From the NCBI GenBank assembly GCA_003864495.1, contig ML133452.1, forward strand, positions 657,672 to 721,671: a stretch of DNA of 64,000 bases, read 5' to 3'. Of this stretch, positions 10,822 through 25,033 are shown one piece after another. Numbering within the stretch: the first letter of the stretch is position 1; each line of letters starts with the position of its first letter. The stretch is from Nemopilema nomurai (taxonomy: Eukaryota > Cnidaria > Scyphozoa > Rhizostomeae > Rhizostomatidae). The notes under the pieces are model-generated. The model searched no databases. It had not been told where the DNA came from and saw only the letters and a list, made by a program, of their open reading frames with translations. Made by a program: the position numbers and the translations under genes.

Positions 10822-13800
10822 ATGTTTGAAACTCCTTCAAAGTTTTGCCAAGGAAATTTTACTGCAACCACACCAAGAGTGCAAAAGCGGACAAATAACG
10901 ATGCTTCAAAGACAGCGGAATACCATCAACGTACACCTTCGAGATTGAAGACTCCGTCCAAGACACCAGGTTCTTCTAAAAGAACCCCGAAATCTAAAAC
11001 GCCTTCCAAATATGCTACTAGTGCAGACAGATTTATTGCAAATAGACTGAAAATTGACTTGGATCAAGCACATTTCAAACTGCTACATGAAGGCGATATT
11101 GGTAGAAACATCAGCCCTTCGAAACTGGCAGAGGAAAAGCAATTCAAAGAAAATCTTAGGCCCGGGAGCACAAGCGCAAAAATTTTGTCATTCAACGCGA
11201 GAAATATTGGAATAAGTACAGGTAAATTTAAATTCAGACTTTATAGTTCCCTGAACTTTATGGCATGACCTGCACTCATCATCAAACAGTTTCTGAGGGA
11301 AAGCAACATTCATAGGAACTTAGCTTCCAGGGCATATTTCTTTCATTTTGACTTAGAGTAGCTTTACAAGAATGAGCAAGTCATAAGTTAAATCCTTGGG
11401 AACATTACTTGCTTGAAACACAGAATCAAAGTGCAATTAAGCTGATGTTGCTTGATGAAAAACAGTTATTGCATTTAAGTTAACTGCTGATCAATACACG
11501 CCTTTTTATAAGGAACCTACCACAAGGCCTAGTTCCAAAAGTTCCTTATTCGTAGACCTCAAGTCATCAAATTTTAGTATCGAAAATTCCTTAAAAGTTC
11601 CTTAATTTTTACTGCACATCAATAAGCCTTAACACTTAAAAGAGAGAGGGGCGAGATAGACTATGCGGAAACTATTCGATAAAGCACTTGGCACACGAAT
11701 AGCAAACAACCTATGCGAGTATTGGCTGCAGATGAATGGAACGGGCTTTTTAGCTCTTGATGCTTGCAGTTATAAAAAATTTTCTAAACGAAAAGTTCCT
11801 TACGGAATGTCGTTTTTAGTAGTATAAGTTCTTTATATATTTCGACCTTCTACATGTAGGTTCCTTATATAGTGTTTCCAGCATTTGTTTGAAAAAAACG
11901 TGTACTGTTGACGTGTACTCCTTATAAAAAAGCGTGTACTGTTGGCGATTAATATTGGACATGCAGGCGAATGGAAGTAGCTTCGATGCTTTAACCATAA
12001 CTTCCATTTTTTTAAAAGTGCAGGGCTTCAAAAATATTGTGACTTTACTACAGACACAAAAACAAAAGAAGTCTTTATCCACACGAACTTCTTTAAAAAA
12101 CCTAGGATGGTGATGAGTTTTGAAGTCAGAAGACTAAAATGATAATTTGTACAAGATTTTCCTTACGGAAACCAAAAAGGCTACTAAGGTCCTTGATTAA
12201 AGGTAAAAAGGAATCTCATCATGCTCATTGTTTCCATTGAGAACACGGCCGTTAATGAAATATGATATTCCTTGAAGCAGTTCTTTATAATTATTTACAT
12301 CCATATTTTTACGCATCCCGAGCTTTGCATCACTTGTTGTATTTAATTATTCAAATAAATCTTCTATACAAAATGCCTTCATTGTCTCAAATGATGCTTT
12401 GAGACAAATTTATCTCAAATTATCGTTTCATGTATTACTCTGTTTGAATCCTCAGGTTTGAATGCAAGAATACCATACGCTTCAAATGTTACTCCGAGCA
12501 TAAAAAAGCAGAAGACGCGTTGCATTCCCCTTGCTCCTGAAAGAATATTGGACGCCCCGGATTATGTCAATGATTACTGTGAGAAAGCTTTCAAAATAAA
12601 CACATTTCTTGCTCTGGAACGTTTTTGCCCTGTGATGCTTTTGTAGCGGCTTTTGTTTTCTCAAAAAAGGTTCCAATTAAACCAATTCATTTTATCTATT
12701 CTTAAATTTGAAAGCTTCTTTGGAAAGGCTCCACACAAGCTGGAATACTTTAGATAAGCTTTTTAAAAATTTCGAAGGATTGCAACTGTTACCCGCAATG
12801 TAGCTATAAGTTAGAAATGGAAATTTTTGGACGCAAAGAATGATTGTTTGATTTTCCACATATAAAATAATCGTGTAATAATAAATTTCATGCGAATAAA
12901 AGTCCACAAAGAAGACCGATTGCGTTATGTGCTGAGTAAGCAGGAAGAAAATGAAGCTTTCTGTTGTAAAGCATACTGTATATTTTATCTATATATCAGA
13001 AGTTTTTCAAAAAAGTAAGAGAAAAGTCAAACAAATGCTGGAAACACCAGCAAAAGTGATGTCGTTAAATCAAAAGTACGCCTTGACGTTTGACGATAAA
13101 GAAAGTAACTTCATCAAATATTTTCTTAAGGATGGGAAATGCCATTCAAATAAAAGCATGGTTCTAAATGAGAACGAACTAATTTGTTTTAGTTGGAGAA
13201 AACAAACCTTTACCACCGTTTGCCCAAAGATTTATTCCTCTTTTGTAACCTGCTCAGTATTTTTCAAAATGTACCGTGATTAGCAAAGCTCTACCTCTGA
13301 CAGAACTAGACCTAAACCATATGAATGAATTCTACGTGAAATAGGAAGAAGTTTACTTCCCCGTCAACAGATTTGCACTCTCAACGAGGAAGAAAAATTG
13401 ATTTTGAATTTCTACTATCTAAAACATTGAAAACTTTTATATTTAAAGTCTTCTTTCAGAAGTTCACCATCATCTGGAATTCTAAGTTGAAGATAAATTC
13501 ATGCTTGAGAAATTTGTCCGTCATGGGTTATTTCTTATTTCTTGCACAACTTCTCGCAACTTCTTGAAATGTGTGAAGAAACCAAAGTTGCTAATGGAAA
13601 AACGTCTTCTTTTCTCTCAGATTTGAATCTCTTGGACTGGAGTAACAGTAGTTTCTTGGCCGTGGCACTTTCACAAAGTGTCTACATTTGGGATTCTACA
13701 ACTGGGAAAATCGTTCATTTATGCCAACTTGAATCTGGAAACGACTACGTTTCATCTCTAAAGTGGGAGAAAGACAACGGTTATCTTGCTGTTGGTACAA

Positions 13801-16800
13801 GCGAAGGCAAAGTAGAGGTGAGCTCACTTCATGGCGTTAAGTTCACTGTAATGACTTACATCGAGAGTTGCTTTTATAGGGGTGCTAAGCTTGAAGTTAA
13901 AAAGGCAGTTGAAGTGAAAGAATCTTTTGATATAAAATCCAGAGCTGTCGATGCTTTCTGGGAGCCTTAAGTAGCGAGTTAAGAGCTCAAAATCAAGTCA
14001 AATTGCTTATTTTTTGTTTAAACAAAGTAACACCGCCATTGCAGTGAACAGAGCAATGGTAAGGCTGATTATTTTGCGGCCGTTGTTGATAGTATCGTCT
14101 TCAGGTGCTTCTGGTTACATTCTCTTGAGCCAGGCAATATTTTCATTAAGCATTGTACGTCAACTATATTTCTTCTTCTAGCTGTGGGACATTGAGAGAA
14201 CAAAAAGGCTTCGACAGTTGCATGGTCACATCTCGAGGGTTGGCTCTTTGTCCTGGAATTCTCATTTACTTTCAAGGTATGTAAGCAAATGATAGCACTG
14301 TTACTGCAAAAACATCTTGGCTCTTCCACATTGGCTCCTCTTTTTCTTACAGTTACACGACCAGAGGTCGAGAAAGATTTGATGCATGGATACCTAAAAA
14401 CTTGATTTTTTTGCTTAGCATTCTCGATTTATCTTTTATCTGGCTACCCTGTTTCAAAGTATTGGTAGGAGACTGAAACTCTATCAAAACCGGGGTCCAT
14501 TAATGTAATTGTCGGTGGTTCTTCGTTAGAATGAGAACTTTCTACTGCACGAGGCCATATTGTATTCATCGCGAGGAGAGAAAGACAATTTTTTATAAAG
14601 ATTATCGTCACAGTATATTGTGTTACTCTGTCGTATTGTGAATAAATAATGACTTTAATGGCTTCTATTTCTGTCCTCTGTTTATGTCAGCTCTTAACAG
14701 GGCTACTAGCTTGATTTTAAAAACCATCGAAGTAACCACTCTTTGAAAAGTAACCTCGATTTTTAGCGGATGCCGTAGTGGAACAATCCACCAACACGAC
14801 GTTAGAATACCGCAGCACCACTTGAGCACCCAGGCGAGGCACACTCAAGAGGTCTGTGGCTTGGAGTGGTCGCCTGATGGGAAGTACCTCGCGAGCGGGG
14901 GGAATGACAATGTCGTGAACATATGGGACGTCTCGTTGTTGGGCAGCCGCGACCCAGTTCACAGTCTGGCACAACACACAGCCGGGGTTAAGGTGTGCAA
15001 TCAATCCTTCACTTGCTTGCTATTGTGATTCGTTTTGTTTGAAACTGCATTTCTGTGTCTACAGAAAGCTTCATTGCATCTGATCTTTAGGCCCGGTTAA
15101 CAAGCGATGTACTCCACTGGTCCTTATCCATCCAAGTGTCATATTCAACGTCAGTCTGTTAAGGGTCTGGGTTCGATTGGGTTTGTAAATGCGGAGCCCA
15201 GGGGGGCTGGGAAACATCCCACTTTGCATCAAATAAATCCAAGAAGTTTCAATAATCGATGAAAGAACGAAAAGTATTAGACGTCACTGCTTGTTCTAGA
15301 AAATTTGCGATCAAAGCCATTGAATCATGATAGGAAGAGAGGCTGGTCGCATTTTAAGAGCAGATATTTCTACGACTGTGACACGAGTGAATCGTCGCCA
15401 TTTTCCTTGCAGGCGTTGGCATGGTGTCCTTGGCAGTCGTCCTTGTTGGCCAGTGGCGGAGGGTCAGCTGACCGTTGCATTCGCTTTTGGAATGTCAACA
15501 CGGGCGAGTGTGCAAACACTCTTGACACCAAATCACAGGTAATTATCCATCCAGCTTCAGGCTAGTATGCTGAATTTTTTCACGAGATGCGATCATTTAT
15601 GGTGGCTACTTCCAAGTAGTGTGCTCTGAAGCATGTTTTCTTTCTTTTCTTTTCTTTCTTTCTTTCTTTCTTTCTTATACTGCAAAAGTGTTCAGCATCT
15701 ATTCAGTACTTCGCTAGTCTTTCTCTTTTCTGAAATTTAATCAAACTCATCATGGATGATTTAACAGCTATTCTCTTAAGCTGAGCAAGGGAGAATCAGG
15801 ACGAGACCTTTGGGAACTGACTTATGTTTTCGTTATCCATGTGTCATGCATTGACACTTAATGGACACTACCCTCTTACTTGCTTTCGCTTGAAAGAAGA
15901 ACATATCGCTTGGACTACTAACCAAACAATATAATTTCAGTTTGAATCGATGACGTATTGCAGATTTCTTAAATGGTCACTCGAGTTTTCTGTTTTTCCC
16001 TCTATATTGACAAAGCCATCGATTAATCAGCAAAAGCAATATACCAAATATTACTGTAGGCTGGTGTTAATACCCGCTTCGCCATATCGCGACTGCAGCT
16101 GTGTTGATATTTGCAAAGCAACGTTAACGTTAGAAGAGTTCAAAGTGGCATTTTATTCAAAGTGACCATCAACAACTTTATCTGTATAGTCTGTATATAA
16201 GCACAAGTATCTGTAAACTAATGCATCTAAAAAAATATTCTGATCTTTGAGAGTTCTGAAAAAGCACATAATGTTTGCTTGTTTCTTGAAATGAAGGTTG
16301 TGAATTCTACAACGGATGTAAGCATTGCGCAAATCAATTTCCTCTTCTCATCAAAGATGATGAAACAGTTTTCTTTTGTTCTTATGACTGTTGGTTGCGC
16401 ACAGAGGAAATAAATATCTTGACTACAACGCTCTCAAAACTAAGTGCTGGTGACTTCGCCAAATTTTGCTTTTGTGAGCCATTTTAAGAGTCTGAACAGA
16501 TAAGTAAATATCGCATCTGATTCCAATTCGATAAGTTCTTACAATTTTGGCTAAATCTAAGATTAGTCCTCCGCGTAGCGTCCTTATAATGGTTGTTTTA
16601 CCCGATGATTTAATTTGTTAATTACAAATATAAGTTGCATTAATAATCATACTCTGGGTTTCAATCTGTGATGTAAAATCTATAATATTGAATTGTTTGT
16701 TCATTTGTAGATTTGCGGGCTGATTTGGTCCAAGAGGTACAAAGAGATAGTCAGCGGGCATGGCTTTTCTCAGAACCAACTGACTGTCTGGAAGTATCCT

Positions 16801-16998
16801 TCCATGAAGCGAGTGGCCGATCTTACAGGACATACCGGTCGAATTCTTCAATTAACAATGAGCCCAGATGAAACTTTCGTTATGTCGGCTGCAGCTGATG
16901 AAACTCTTAGACTTTGGAAGTTGTTCCCTCCAATTGAATCATCCAAAGAGACTGTATCCAAAGACAAGGAGCCCCTGTCTGTCTTCAAATTTCGATAG
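10822..16998 (+). CDS. CDC20: Cell division cycle protein 20 (APC/C activator)
   Basis: Seven exons: 10822-11221, 12456-12578, 13621-13817, 14182-14276, 14767-14992, 15413-15538, 16711-16998. All join in phase to give 484 residues (human 499). The N-terminus is basic with repeated TPSK motifs (likely Cdk sites), then a C-box-like DRFIANR at 69-75, a KEN box at 109-111, AKILSF (the KILR region) near 119-124, and [15 protein letters not shown] leading into seven WD40 repeats (about 175-460) with [26 protein letters not shown] and [11 protein letters not shown] blades. The wording is that of CDC20, not CDH1 ([24 protein letters not shown]). It activates the anaphase-promoting complex and is the target of the spindle checkpoint. 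Oddities: the C-box proline is alanine, and the C-terminus is FKFR instead of the usual Ile-Arg tail. The exon 4 boundary may be off by one base. Confidence 0.95.
15635..15676 (+). repeat. (TTTC)n microsatellite
   Basis: About 40 bp of TTTC/TTTTC repeats in the last intron of CDC20. Confidence 0.85.
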
Positions 16999-18718
16999 CT
17001 TTTGAAATTGTACTTTTGAATTCACACTTTGGCAAAGGCCTAAGCATCATGAAGTTGGGTCACGGCACCACTATTCGACCAATGCTTTTCAAAGGCGCTG
17101 AAGACATAAGAATGCAAATATTTTGTACGCATGCACCACGCATAACCTTTTTATAATGCCTATTGCACTCCGGGAAGTAAGAAATCAACAAAAAAGTCTG
17201 CCAATATTTACACAAGAGTGAATAAATAAATGATGGAGCTACTCACGGATGCTTCTCCATACCACCAGAAATGTGCAACATTACTCACTTGATGCTTACG
17301 TTGTCTTTGCCTTTTCTAAAAATGATAGACGAATGCGTTTTTACTCCAAATCTCTGAGTCAAGTACTTTCTCTTATTACGTCGCATGTGTGTCGTTTGTG
17401 CCTTAAATTTTTATATTAAAATGCTATGGAATTTTTAAATGGAATGAATGCCATTTTATAATTTTCTGGGGTTTTAAAAATTAGATAAAGGATATGTTCT
17501 GTTAATGTTTGCTAATTTCGTAAAACCTAGTTACCGTCATGATTGTAACGCTTCGATGACTATGCAGTATAGTGTAAGCGGGGCATTAGTTGCCATTTTA
17601 TATAGTGATCGAGTGTTCTAAACTTGCATTCATAATGCAGAATTATGATTTATGGCTGTAAAGTATGTGTTTTATCGTTTCCCCAGGATTTGTACAGAAA
17701 CAAACTTCGAACTGCACACTTCGTGTTTTCATTGTTAATAATTCTGACAACTTAGTTCATGTTCAAGCCATTTTAAAAAAATCTTAAGAAACCTGATCAG
17801 TCATGTGAAAGTCTTATTTAACAACCTAATAATAGGGAAGAAGGGGGATGGTGGCAACTGTCCCTGTTGCCTAGACAGTGAAGGGGTATTCTGATTTGTT
17901 TGGAATGATAAAATAATTTCAATGTATTTTCTAATGTTTTTCTTGAATTGCAAGTGGACTGCATTGATAGCCGCAGCAGTAGGCTTTTCTAATGGAAAAT
18001 TTCATGGCGATCTAGCGTGAGCGTATTACGTTACTGCATGCATATGTCACACCCTCGACGGAGAATTACGGTTTGTTTGTTCAGGTGTTGCCTTGCCATA
18101 GGATGCAAGTAATTCAATCAGTTTAAGAAACAACAAATCATAGAAACCATATCTCTTTTAGGCTGCTTGTAATTTAAATAAACGATACGAATTCGATGAA
18201 TACGTCTTTTCCTACGATGTGAGAGGATTTGAAAACTAAATTTTGCCTCTGTCGGTTATACTTAAAATTTGACTTTGAAAAAATTGCTCATGTTTGCATT
18301 GCAATTTGTTACCATGCATTAGGAATATTGATTCACGAAATGGATTTTCGATGAATTCATTACGCTTTTTTTGATTTGGTATCGGTGCTATAAGCTGGAT
18401 ATTGCTTTTGTTTAAGCAGTTGCCTTTGAATGTATTTTCCACCGCTCTAATCAAATTTTTAGGATGGCCCAGAAACTGCTTCTAATGAAGGTTTTCTCCG
18501 TTTTATAAACAACGAAACGTTTTGACAGCAAGTAACTCAGTAAAATGGGTTTACCTATGTACCCGGTGTTACTAAAAAGAGAGAAATCTTTTTCCCGTAA
18601 ATAGACAAAAGCTTCCTACGGAAACAAATGAACTGCCATTAGTGAATCTTTCACCAATGAGTGCCTGACCTATTGTTTCAATAAAGGATGAAGGTAGCGC
18701 CCCCCTGCCTTGCATTGG
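16999..18718 (+). other. CDC20 3' UTR and intergenic spacer
   Basis: AATAAA motifs at 17221 and 17225, about 225 nt past the CDC20 stop, are the likely polyadenylation signal. The rest up to the GPCR promoter is AT-rich, with no recognised gene or mobile element. Confidence 0.5.
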
Positions 18719-18727
18719 CATAAAAGG
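18719..18727 (+). promoter_or_regulatory. TATA-like box of GPCR gene 1
   Basis: CATAAAAGG, about 59 bp before the ATG at 18778. The paralogous gene has a perfect TATAAAAG at the matching place, which supports this call. Confidence 0.45.
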
Positions 18728-18777
18728 AGACGTAGATTTCTATCTGATCAAACGCGAAACAGTAACAAGGAGGAAAA

Positions 18778-21614
18778 ATGGCAAAATACATGTCATACTT
18801 TGCGTCGGCGAATGAAACGAGATATTTCTGCATAAGAATGTTACAAATGACAGAAAATTCATTTTTCTATCAGGATATTTGTTCTCTATTGGAAGAAACT
18901 ATGTATCATAAATTGTTCGCGGGTTGCATTGCAGATTCGCTTCAGAATTTGACCCAGTTGTTACTGAAGAATCCAAAATGCCTCTATGAAGGTGCAGAGT
19001 TGTATACGCGGGAAACCGGCATCGCTATCATTGTGGCATTTAGCCTGGTTTTTCTGCTTGGGTTTCCGGGTAATGCCATGGTACTCATTGTCTTAGGTAA
19101 GTAGCACTGATTTTTTTATGTAATTTCTAACGATGTCTGAATTTCATAAATGCCACACGTATTTAGAGTTCTCAAAGTTATCAATTTTTAAGTACTCTTA
19201 AACTATGGTTAGTTTGTTTAGTTTAGATACAAAATAAGTTCTGTTAGAGTAAAAAGGGCCGTGAAATGCCCTTGCCTTCTGATCTACACTGCATTCATTC
19301 CCAACTCACGCCTTTAAGGAAGAGGACATGTCGTACAAGAGGAAATCAAACAGCTAAGACCCTGACATGACGCGTTGTCAGGTAACTTACCAGTATTTGC
19401 GTGAATATAACTCTCATCCCGAGAAAACGAAAATGTCGGCAGTTTAGTAAGCATAACTTCACTGATCAATCAGGAGTACTGTTGTCTCGGTTGTCTCGCT
19501 CATTAAAAACGTAGACGCCAAAAACGTGCCTTCGTGCGAAAGCAAATTTTCATGTTAGGATGGATTCCAGCTGGTTTACAATTTCACCTGCTTGTTTGAA
19601 TTGCACAATCGAAATGCAAACAAGTTTATTGTTTTCTGTTATTTTTAAATCAACCCCTCCAAAAATACTAATAATACCTCGTCGCTAAATCACCGTTTTT
19701 GTCTTCAAAAATGTACTCAAGTCGTAGTTCTTCTACAAAATTTAGTCTTCTTCTTCCATGCGGATGCCAATTTTTGATGAAGGAGAATACCTAAGTTTCA
19801 AGTGTGTTTATTTTCTTACACGAATGCTAATTTCCAGTTGGTAATTTATAAACCACTTGGATGTGTCAGACGAAGTCTGTGTGGACACAAAACTCCACCA
19901 CGAATTCAAACCCCAGCAGGAATAATCAGAGAAACAGGAAACATTGTAATTGTAAATGATAAGAAAATGATAAATGATAATTGTAAAAATTGTAAATGAT
20001 AAGAATATACTGCTTCAACGAAAGCTCCATAGCTGGGCGAAAATTGCAGCAGATGAGTTGGAAGCTAAAAAATTGACGTTACGCATTGGGGCCCCAAGGC
20101 AGCAAGCAACGCAATATTTTTTCGTTTGGAAAAGTTGTGACTTGTCGAATGATATGTTTAAAGAATAAATGCATTGTTTAGTTTCATCTGCCAAAACACT
20201 AGAACTTTCCTCTCTTTATCATTGTAACACCTGATTCGTCAAGAATTTTGTGTACTTCTTGTGTCTATCTGCGGTAAAACTCGTTGATTAGAAAGGTTAG
20301 CAGCGTATTCGTATTGATAAAGGACTGCTACCTTCACCTTCAAAGGGGCAAAAAAGATCAAAAAGAAAAGTGAAGTCCTCATCATGTCTCTTGCTGTGGC
20401 AGATCTTGTTCCATCAATTCTTGGGCCATTTACATACCTAGCCTTCTACTTGAGGCCATACACCGGATGGAAAGTGCCTGATTCCATTGAAATTGCATCA
20501 GGGATTATAAATACATCAGCATTATTGGTATCCGCCTGGTCATTGGTTTTGATAGCAATGGAGCGTCATAGGTAGGACATTGCATGCATCTTATGATAAT
20601 CAAGAGTCATTCTGTTCTCAAAGTGCTAATGTTATGTTCTGGCTTGTAAAAAGTGAAATCGTAAATCCTTAACTTCATTAACTTTTACTCATTGGCTTGC
20701 AATGTATGCCTAAAAGCGCATTTAATTAAAGTACACCTTTTTTACTCATTGCTCTTGAAAAATTTATGCATTATATATGGAAGATTTTAGGGATAAAATT
20801 ATATGGAGTGAAAAACTCCCACGATAAACGCAGCATGATCGACGTAGCAATGTATCACAATATTACAACGCTTTTGATTGGTTTCTATGTCCCTTTGTTA
20901 GCATAGCTATCTGTGCAACAATGATCCTTCAAAAAAAGATTCTTCTAAACTTGTTACGTAGCCTTTATCACATTTTACAGAATCATCACAAAGCCACTGG
21001 AAAGAACCTATTCGAAGGCAGTCAAAGTCACGGCCATATTGGGGACATGGCTTTTCTCCTTTGCAGTTTCCGCGCCAATGGTTTTGGCGGGGTGGCAAAT
21101 TGTGCGAATGGATATTGCGTCGATGTCATTGTACCTTAATGTATGGACCTTCATTGGGTACATTACCCCGCTTGTGATCATTTGCATACTGTACGGTCGT
21201 TGTATCAGGGCCCTGCGTGCACAGAATCTAAAAGCTCTCGGAGATGACGCCATGAAGAAGCGACAAATCGAAAACAAACGTGTCATCGCAATGTTAATTA
21301 TGATCGTAGGCCTGTTCTTTGTCCTTACCCTACCAGCCTTATCGTTCCAAGCCATACTGTCCGTAGTCCTCGCCAAAATGAGCAGTATGGAATGGGACAC
21401 ATATTGGGAGCTGCAGTTGGTCAAAGAGTGCTTGAGCATCCCTCTAACCTTAAACAGCTGTATCAATCCGATCGTATACGCGAAAATGCACGAAGACGTT
21501 CGCGCATTTGTCAAGCGATCTTGGCAGAAAATCAGTTGTAGAAATAAGCCAAAGCAAGGACGGTCTACATCTGGAGTGTCGAATGGCGGTTTAACCGAAG
21601 ATACAGCTATGTAA
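18778..21614 (+). CDS. class A (rhodopsin-like) G protein-coupled receptor, paralogue 1
   Basis: Three exons, 18778-19096, 20346-20571 and 20981-21614, with intron phases 1 and 2, give 392 residues. The extracellular N-terminus (about 80 residues) has Cys35, Cys50 and Cys68 and an NLT glycosylation site. Class A landmarks are GN in TM1 (about 98-99), LAVADL in TM2, MERHR (DRY variant) at the end of TM3, and NSCINPIVYAKM (NPxxY) in TM7. TM6 reads FFVLTLPA and lacks CWxP. No cysteine is found at the top of TM3 or in extracellular loop 2, so the usual class A disulfide is absent. The C-terminus is EDTAM, a class I PDZ-ligand pattern. It likely sits in the plasma membrane and couples to G proteins; the ligand is unknown. 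Its paralogue lies 5.3 kb downstream with the same structure. The start is the first ATG after a TATA-like box. Confidence 0.88.
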
Positions 21615-21631
21615 AATTGAACAGTGAGCAA

Positions 21632-21637
21632 AATAAA
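21632..21637 (+). other. polyadenylation signal of GPCR gene 1
   Basis: AATAAA 18 nt after the stop codon, implying a very short 3' UTR. Confidence 0.6.
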
Positions 21638-24600
21638 ACTTCCATCATGAAGCAGCATTTGGGCTTCTTTACTTCAATGCCCATTTGAACTATTACGAAC
21701 TAGGATTTCTGTCAAAGCAAACTTTATCTTTATTTTGATGAGACATTTGTCTAAATCTACAGTATTATGTCGTACTCAGATTTTAAAGCACTTAAAATAG
21801 GATTCTCCCCATTCGTTCTACTTCTATCCTTCTGATTCTATTTCAATACATCGTTATGAGAATTGCTAGAATAACTTTAAAAAAGTTGACAATTTGCTGT
21901 TATTGAACAATTTGGTCATCTAATTATTTCATTTCGTAGTGACTAGTACTTCACGATGAAGTTAATCGAAATCACTATAGACGGCAGCAAGCCGTTTGAT
22001 CTGACCATAAATGGCAATTATAAACATTAGTCAATGCAACGCTAAAATTTCGAGATCATGACTATCTAATGTTAATGACGAATCGAATGATGTTCACGCT
22101 TATTGATGTAATGATTATGATAACTAGGACATTTATTATGCCATTTATAATAATTGTGACTTAAGCTGAAAAAGCTATTTAAAAAGGCTACGAAGAAGGA
22201 AGTGAATGAAAATGAAATCAACATAGATCAACAGAGACTGGCATACAAAAAAGGCTGGTATGAAAGGGAGGCTAAAGTGAAAACAAGGCCGAAGTGGAAA
22301 CGAGACTGAGATGGAAAAGAAGCTGAAGCTCTTTTTGATTGCATTCGACTACAGGAAGACCAACGTAAATGCTGTTAGAGAATTAACTAGGCTAATCGAT
22401 TCACTAATACGTAGTCACGAATTGAAGATGCGTGGCCTCGTCTTCCTCATTCTTCGTCTCCAATTCCTTTGTCGCCATATCTTGCCACAAGTTACTAGAT
22501 TCTTCACTTCCATCGCCTACACAATAAGGTCACTTGCATATATTTTCTGGCTTCAGCAGAAAGCAGAGAGCCTCATTAGAACCTCATGTCATTGTGCTTT
22601 CTCGATATATCAATTAAAATTTTTGTAAACGTTATGTGGGATTATTGATGCGCTTTATCAAAGCCTGAATTCTAAAGCGATGATACAAATTAAAATAATT
22701 ATCTGGTTGTGGTCTGATTCAAGTTCGGGTTTCTTCTTTTTGTGACCTTATTTCAATTTACAGATTTGACTTCCTTTAGATAAATCTAGATGCTTCCATC
22801 CTCTCCAATGTTTTGTATTCTATATTTTGTAGTGAATTAAGTCATAACAGTTATTCGCAAGAGTTCAGAAGATAGATGTTCTGGAAGACTTCCATATGGC
22901 AAGATTGTTAGCATTTCAGTTTTATCAAGTATTGTCATTAGTGATTATATATCATATCCAAGAAAGTTGTGTAGTGATCTATGTAACGTGTAACGAGTCA
23001 CGTGATATTTAAGCTGTCACTTCCGTTTACACGCGTGTATTATGCTATTTGTCTTTCAAAATGACCAGCACCCAAATGAAGTGAAGTCTGTTCATAAAGG
23101 TGCACCTGCTTAAAGGGACATGCACTTCACTGCTGTTCGATAAATGCCTAGACACACTATTCAAAATTGCATTGCATCTCCAAATCCAAAGACTCCAAGT
23201 CTCTTAGACCCTGGTCAAGAAAATTTCCACCTTAAAATACTTATTTGCAAGAAGCCAGGAATGACAGATCTGCCCGGCTTTTAAAGTAAGAGGGTTGCCC
23301 TCCTGCCCGCGCCTCTTGAACGTGGATGTAATAGTGGGATTTGGAGTCAAACACGGGGGTTCTTGTCTGCGGCACTTCAAGCTACGAAGCCAGCTACATA
23401 CCAAATGCCAGTACTAAGTATAAAATTCCTTTGTTGATTGGCTTAAAACTAAAACTGTTATGAATTGCATCTCAAACGCAATGCAAACGCGCTTCTAGCG
23501 TATTTTGCAAAATTAAAAATGTCCACAAACACGCAATTGAGCATCCATGTACGTAAAGCTTGACCACTGGAAGGCTTGATGGAAAAATCATTCAATCTAT
23601 GCCGTTATAACGAAAAAGGCCCCAACCATTCATGGACGGTTCATACTTCACAGGATCCAAATGAAAGGCAGCAAATCTCTTCGCTTGTGTCTTGAGTGCC
23701 TCTGCCAACTAGAGCAGTGCTGCGACAGGCTGCAACGACACGATCAAAGGTCTTAGCTTTCTTTTCACGCTCCAACACAAAATAACTGCGATGGGGGAAT
23801 TTCATTGTTTGCTACGCTTTTGTATTGTGGCAAGCCGTTTTTTGTGGCACAAATTGTGTTCCATGAAGCATAGGTTCCAAATCTATGATTGGCTGAGCGA
23901 CCAAAATTCTGCAAACCCCATTAGCCAATCAGAATTCAAGATTATGACAACAATCGTGGATTAAGGCCTATTTTTGGACGTTTTTACTACTACCCAAAAA
24001 ATAAACGTGTAAAATGTGCTGAAAGATAATTTCAATTTTCTTTTAAAAATATTAAATATTATATAAATATTATTATTATTAATAATATTATTAACAATAT
24101 TCAAAAAATATAAATAAGTGCAAAAAACTGCCGTTGTACTCAGTAAAAAATTTTGAGCTTGAATTTTTGAAAAACTTGTAAATTTCCAGCGATCAGTAAT
24201 CTTTTTAATTTCTTCAAAATATCCATGCTTGCGATAACTTTTTTGAACTATTCGGCAAAAATAGTTCTCTGATACTGATTGAGATCATGCACCTGGGAAC
24301 AACAGTGAATCCTGGTCACGTGGGGTCGGTGTTCCCTGGCAAATTTTTCTACTTTGCCGATCAGCCCGCTCATTTCTCAAGACTCTCAAACTCTGACGAA
24401 GGCAATACCTCAAAAAACGTATATTAAAAATATGCCAAATATACCATATTAAAAGTGAATTGGTTTATTACGTCATTTTAGCGAATTTTCCTCTCGTTAA
24501 AATCGCTCAGGTCGACCTCTTCTCGTGACTTTTCAGGGTACTAGGCTCGATTAAGGGAAATTTGGTTTTTCATCAGATTCAAAAGATTTAAAATGTTTCG

Positions 24601-25033
24601 CAAAGGAAGAACGGAGTAAATATATCAAATACAGAGATGACGTAGAAATAGCTACCTTAAATACATAATAAAAAAGATATGCTTCTCTTGAATATTTAAC
24701 ATGGGCTCATTATTATTTGCACTTTAATTAGAAAATTCAAGCCGGGAAAATCTGACATTCTCAATTGAGAATGTTCAGAATGTCTGGATCCACCCCTGAG
24801 AGAGTGAGCATCATTTGGCAAGCCCCCCATGCCCCTAACTCCTTTCACGTGACAGGTGCTTTTTAGAAGTAGAGATGATAGAGCAATGAACAGAATCGTC
24901 ACATTTCAAATCCATTTCGTTTCAAATCCATTGCAATAGATTTTCACTGGTAAACAGTTAACCGAACGCTGGTTTACAGATAAGTAAACTCTTCATGGTA
25001 GCTTTGTTTCTATCTTCGTGGAATTCGATGTCA
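21638..25033. other. intergenic spacer between GPCR 1 and the duplicated region
   Basis: About 3.4 kb with no supportable gene. It is AT-rich; 24030-24110 is almost pure A/T with short palindromic ATTATT/AATAAT runs. GATTGGCT near 23891 and AGCCAATC near 23923 form a loose inverted pair. Nothing else was recognised. Confidence 0.4.

Noticed and set aside
12951..13283. 110-codon plus-strand frame inside CDC20 intron 2
   Set aside because: CDC20 exons join in phase without it, and it shows no recognisable domain.
21008..21658. 216-codon minus-strand frame
   Set aside because: Antisense shadow of GPCR gene 1 exon 3.
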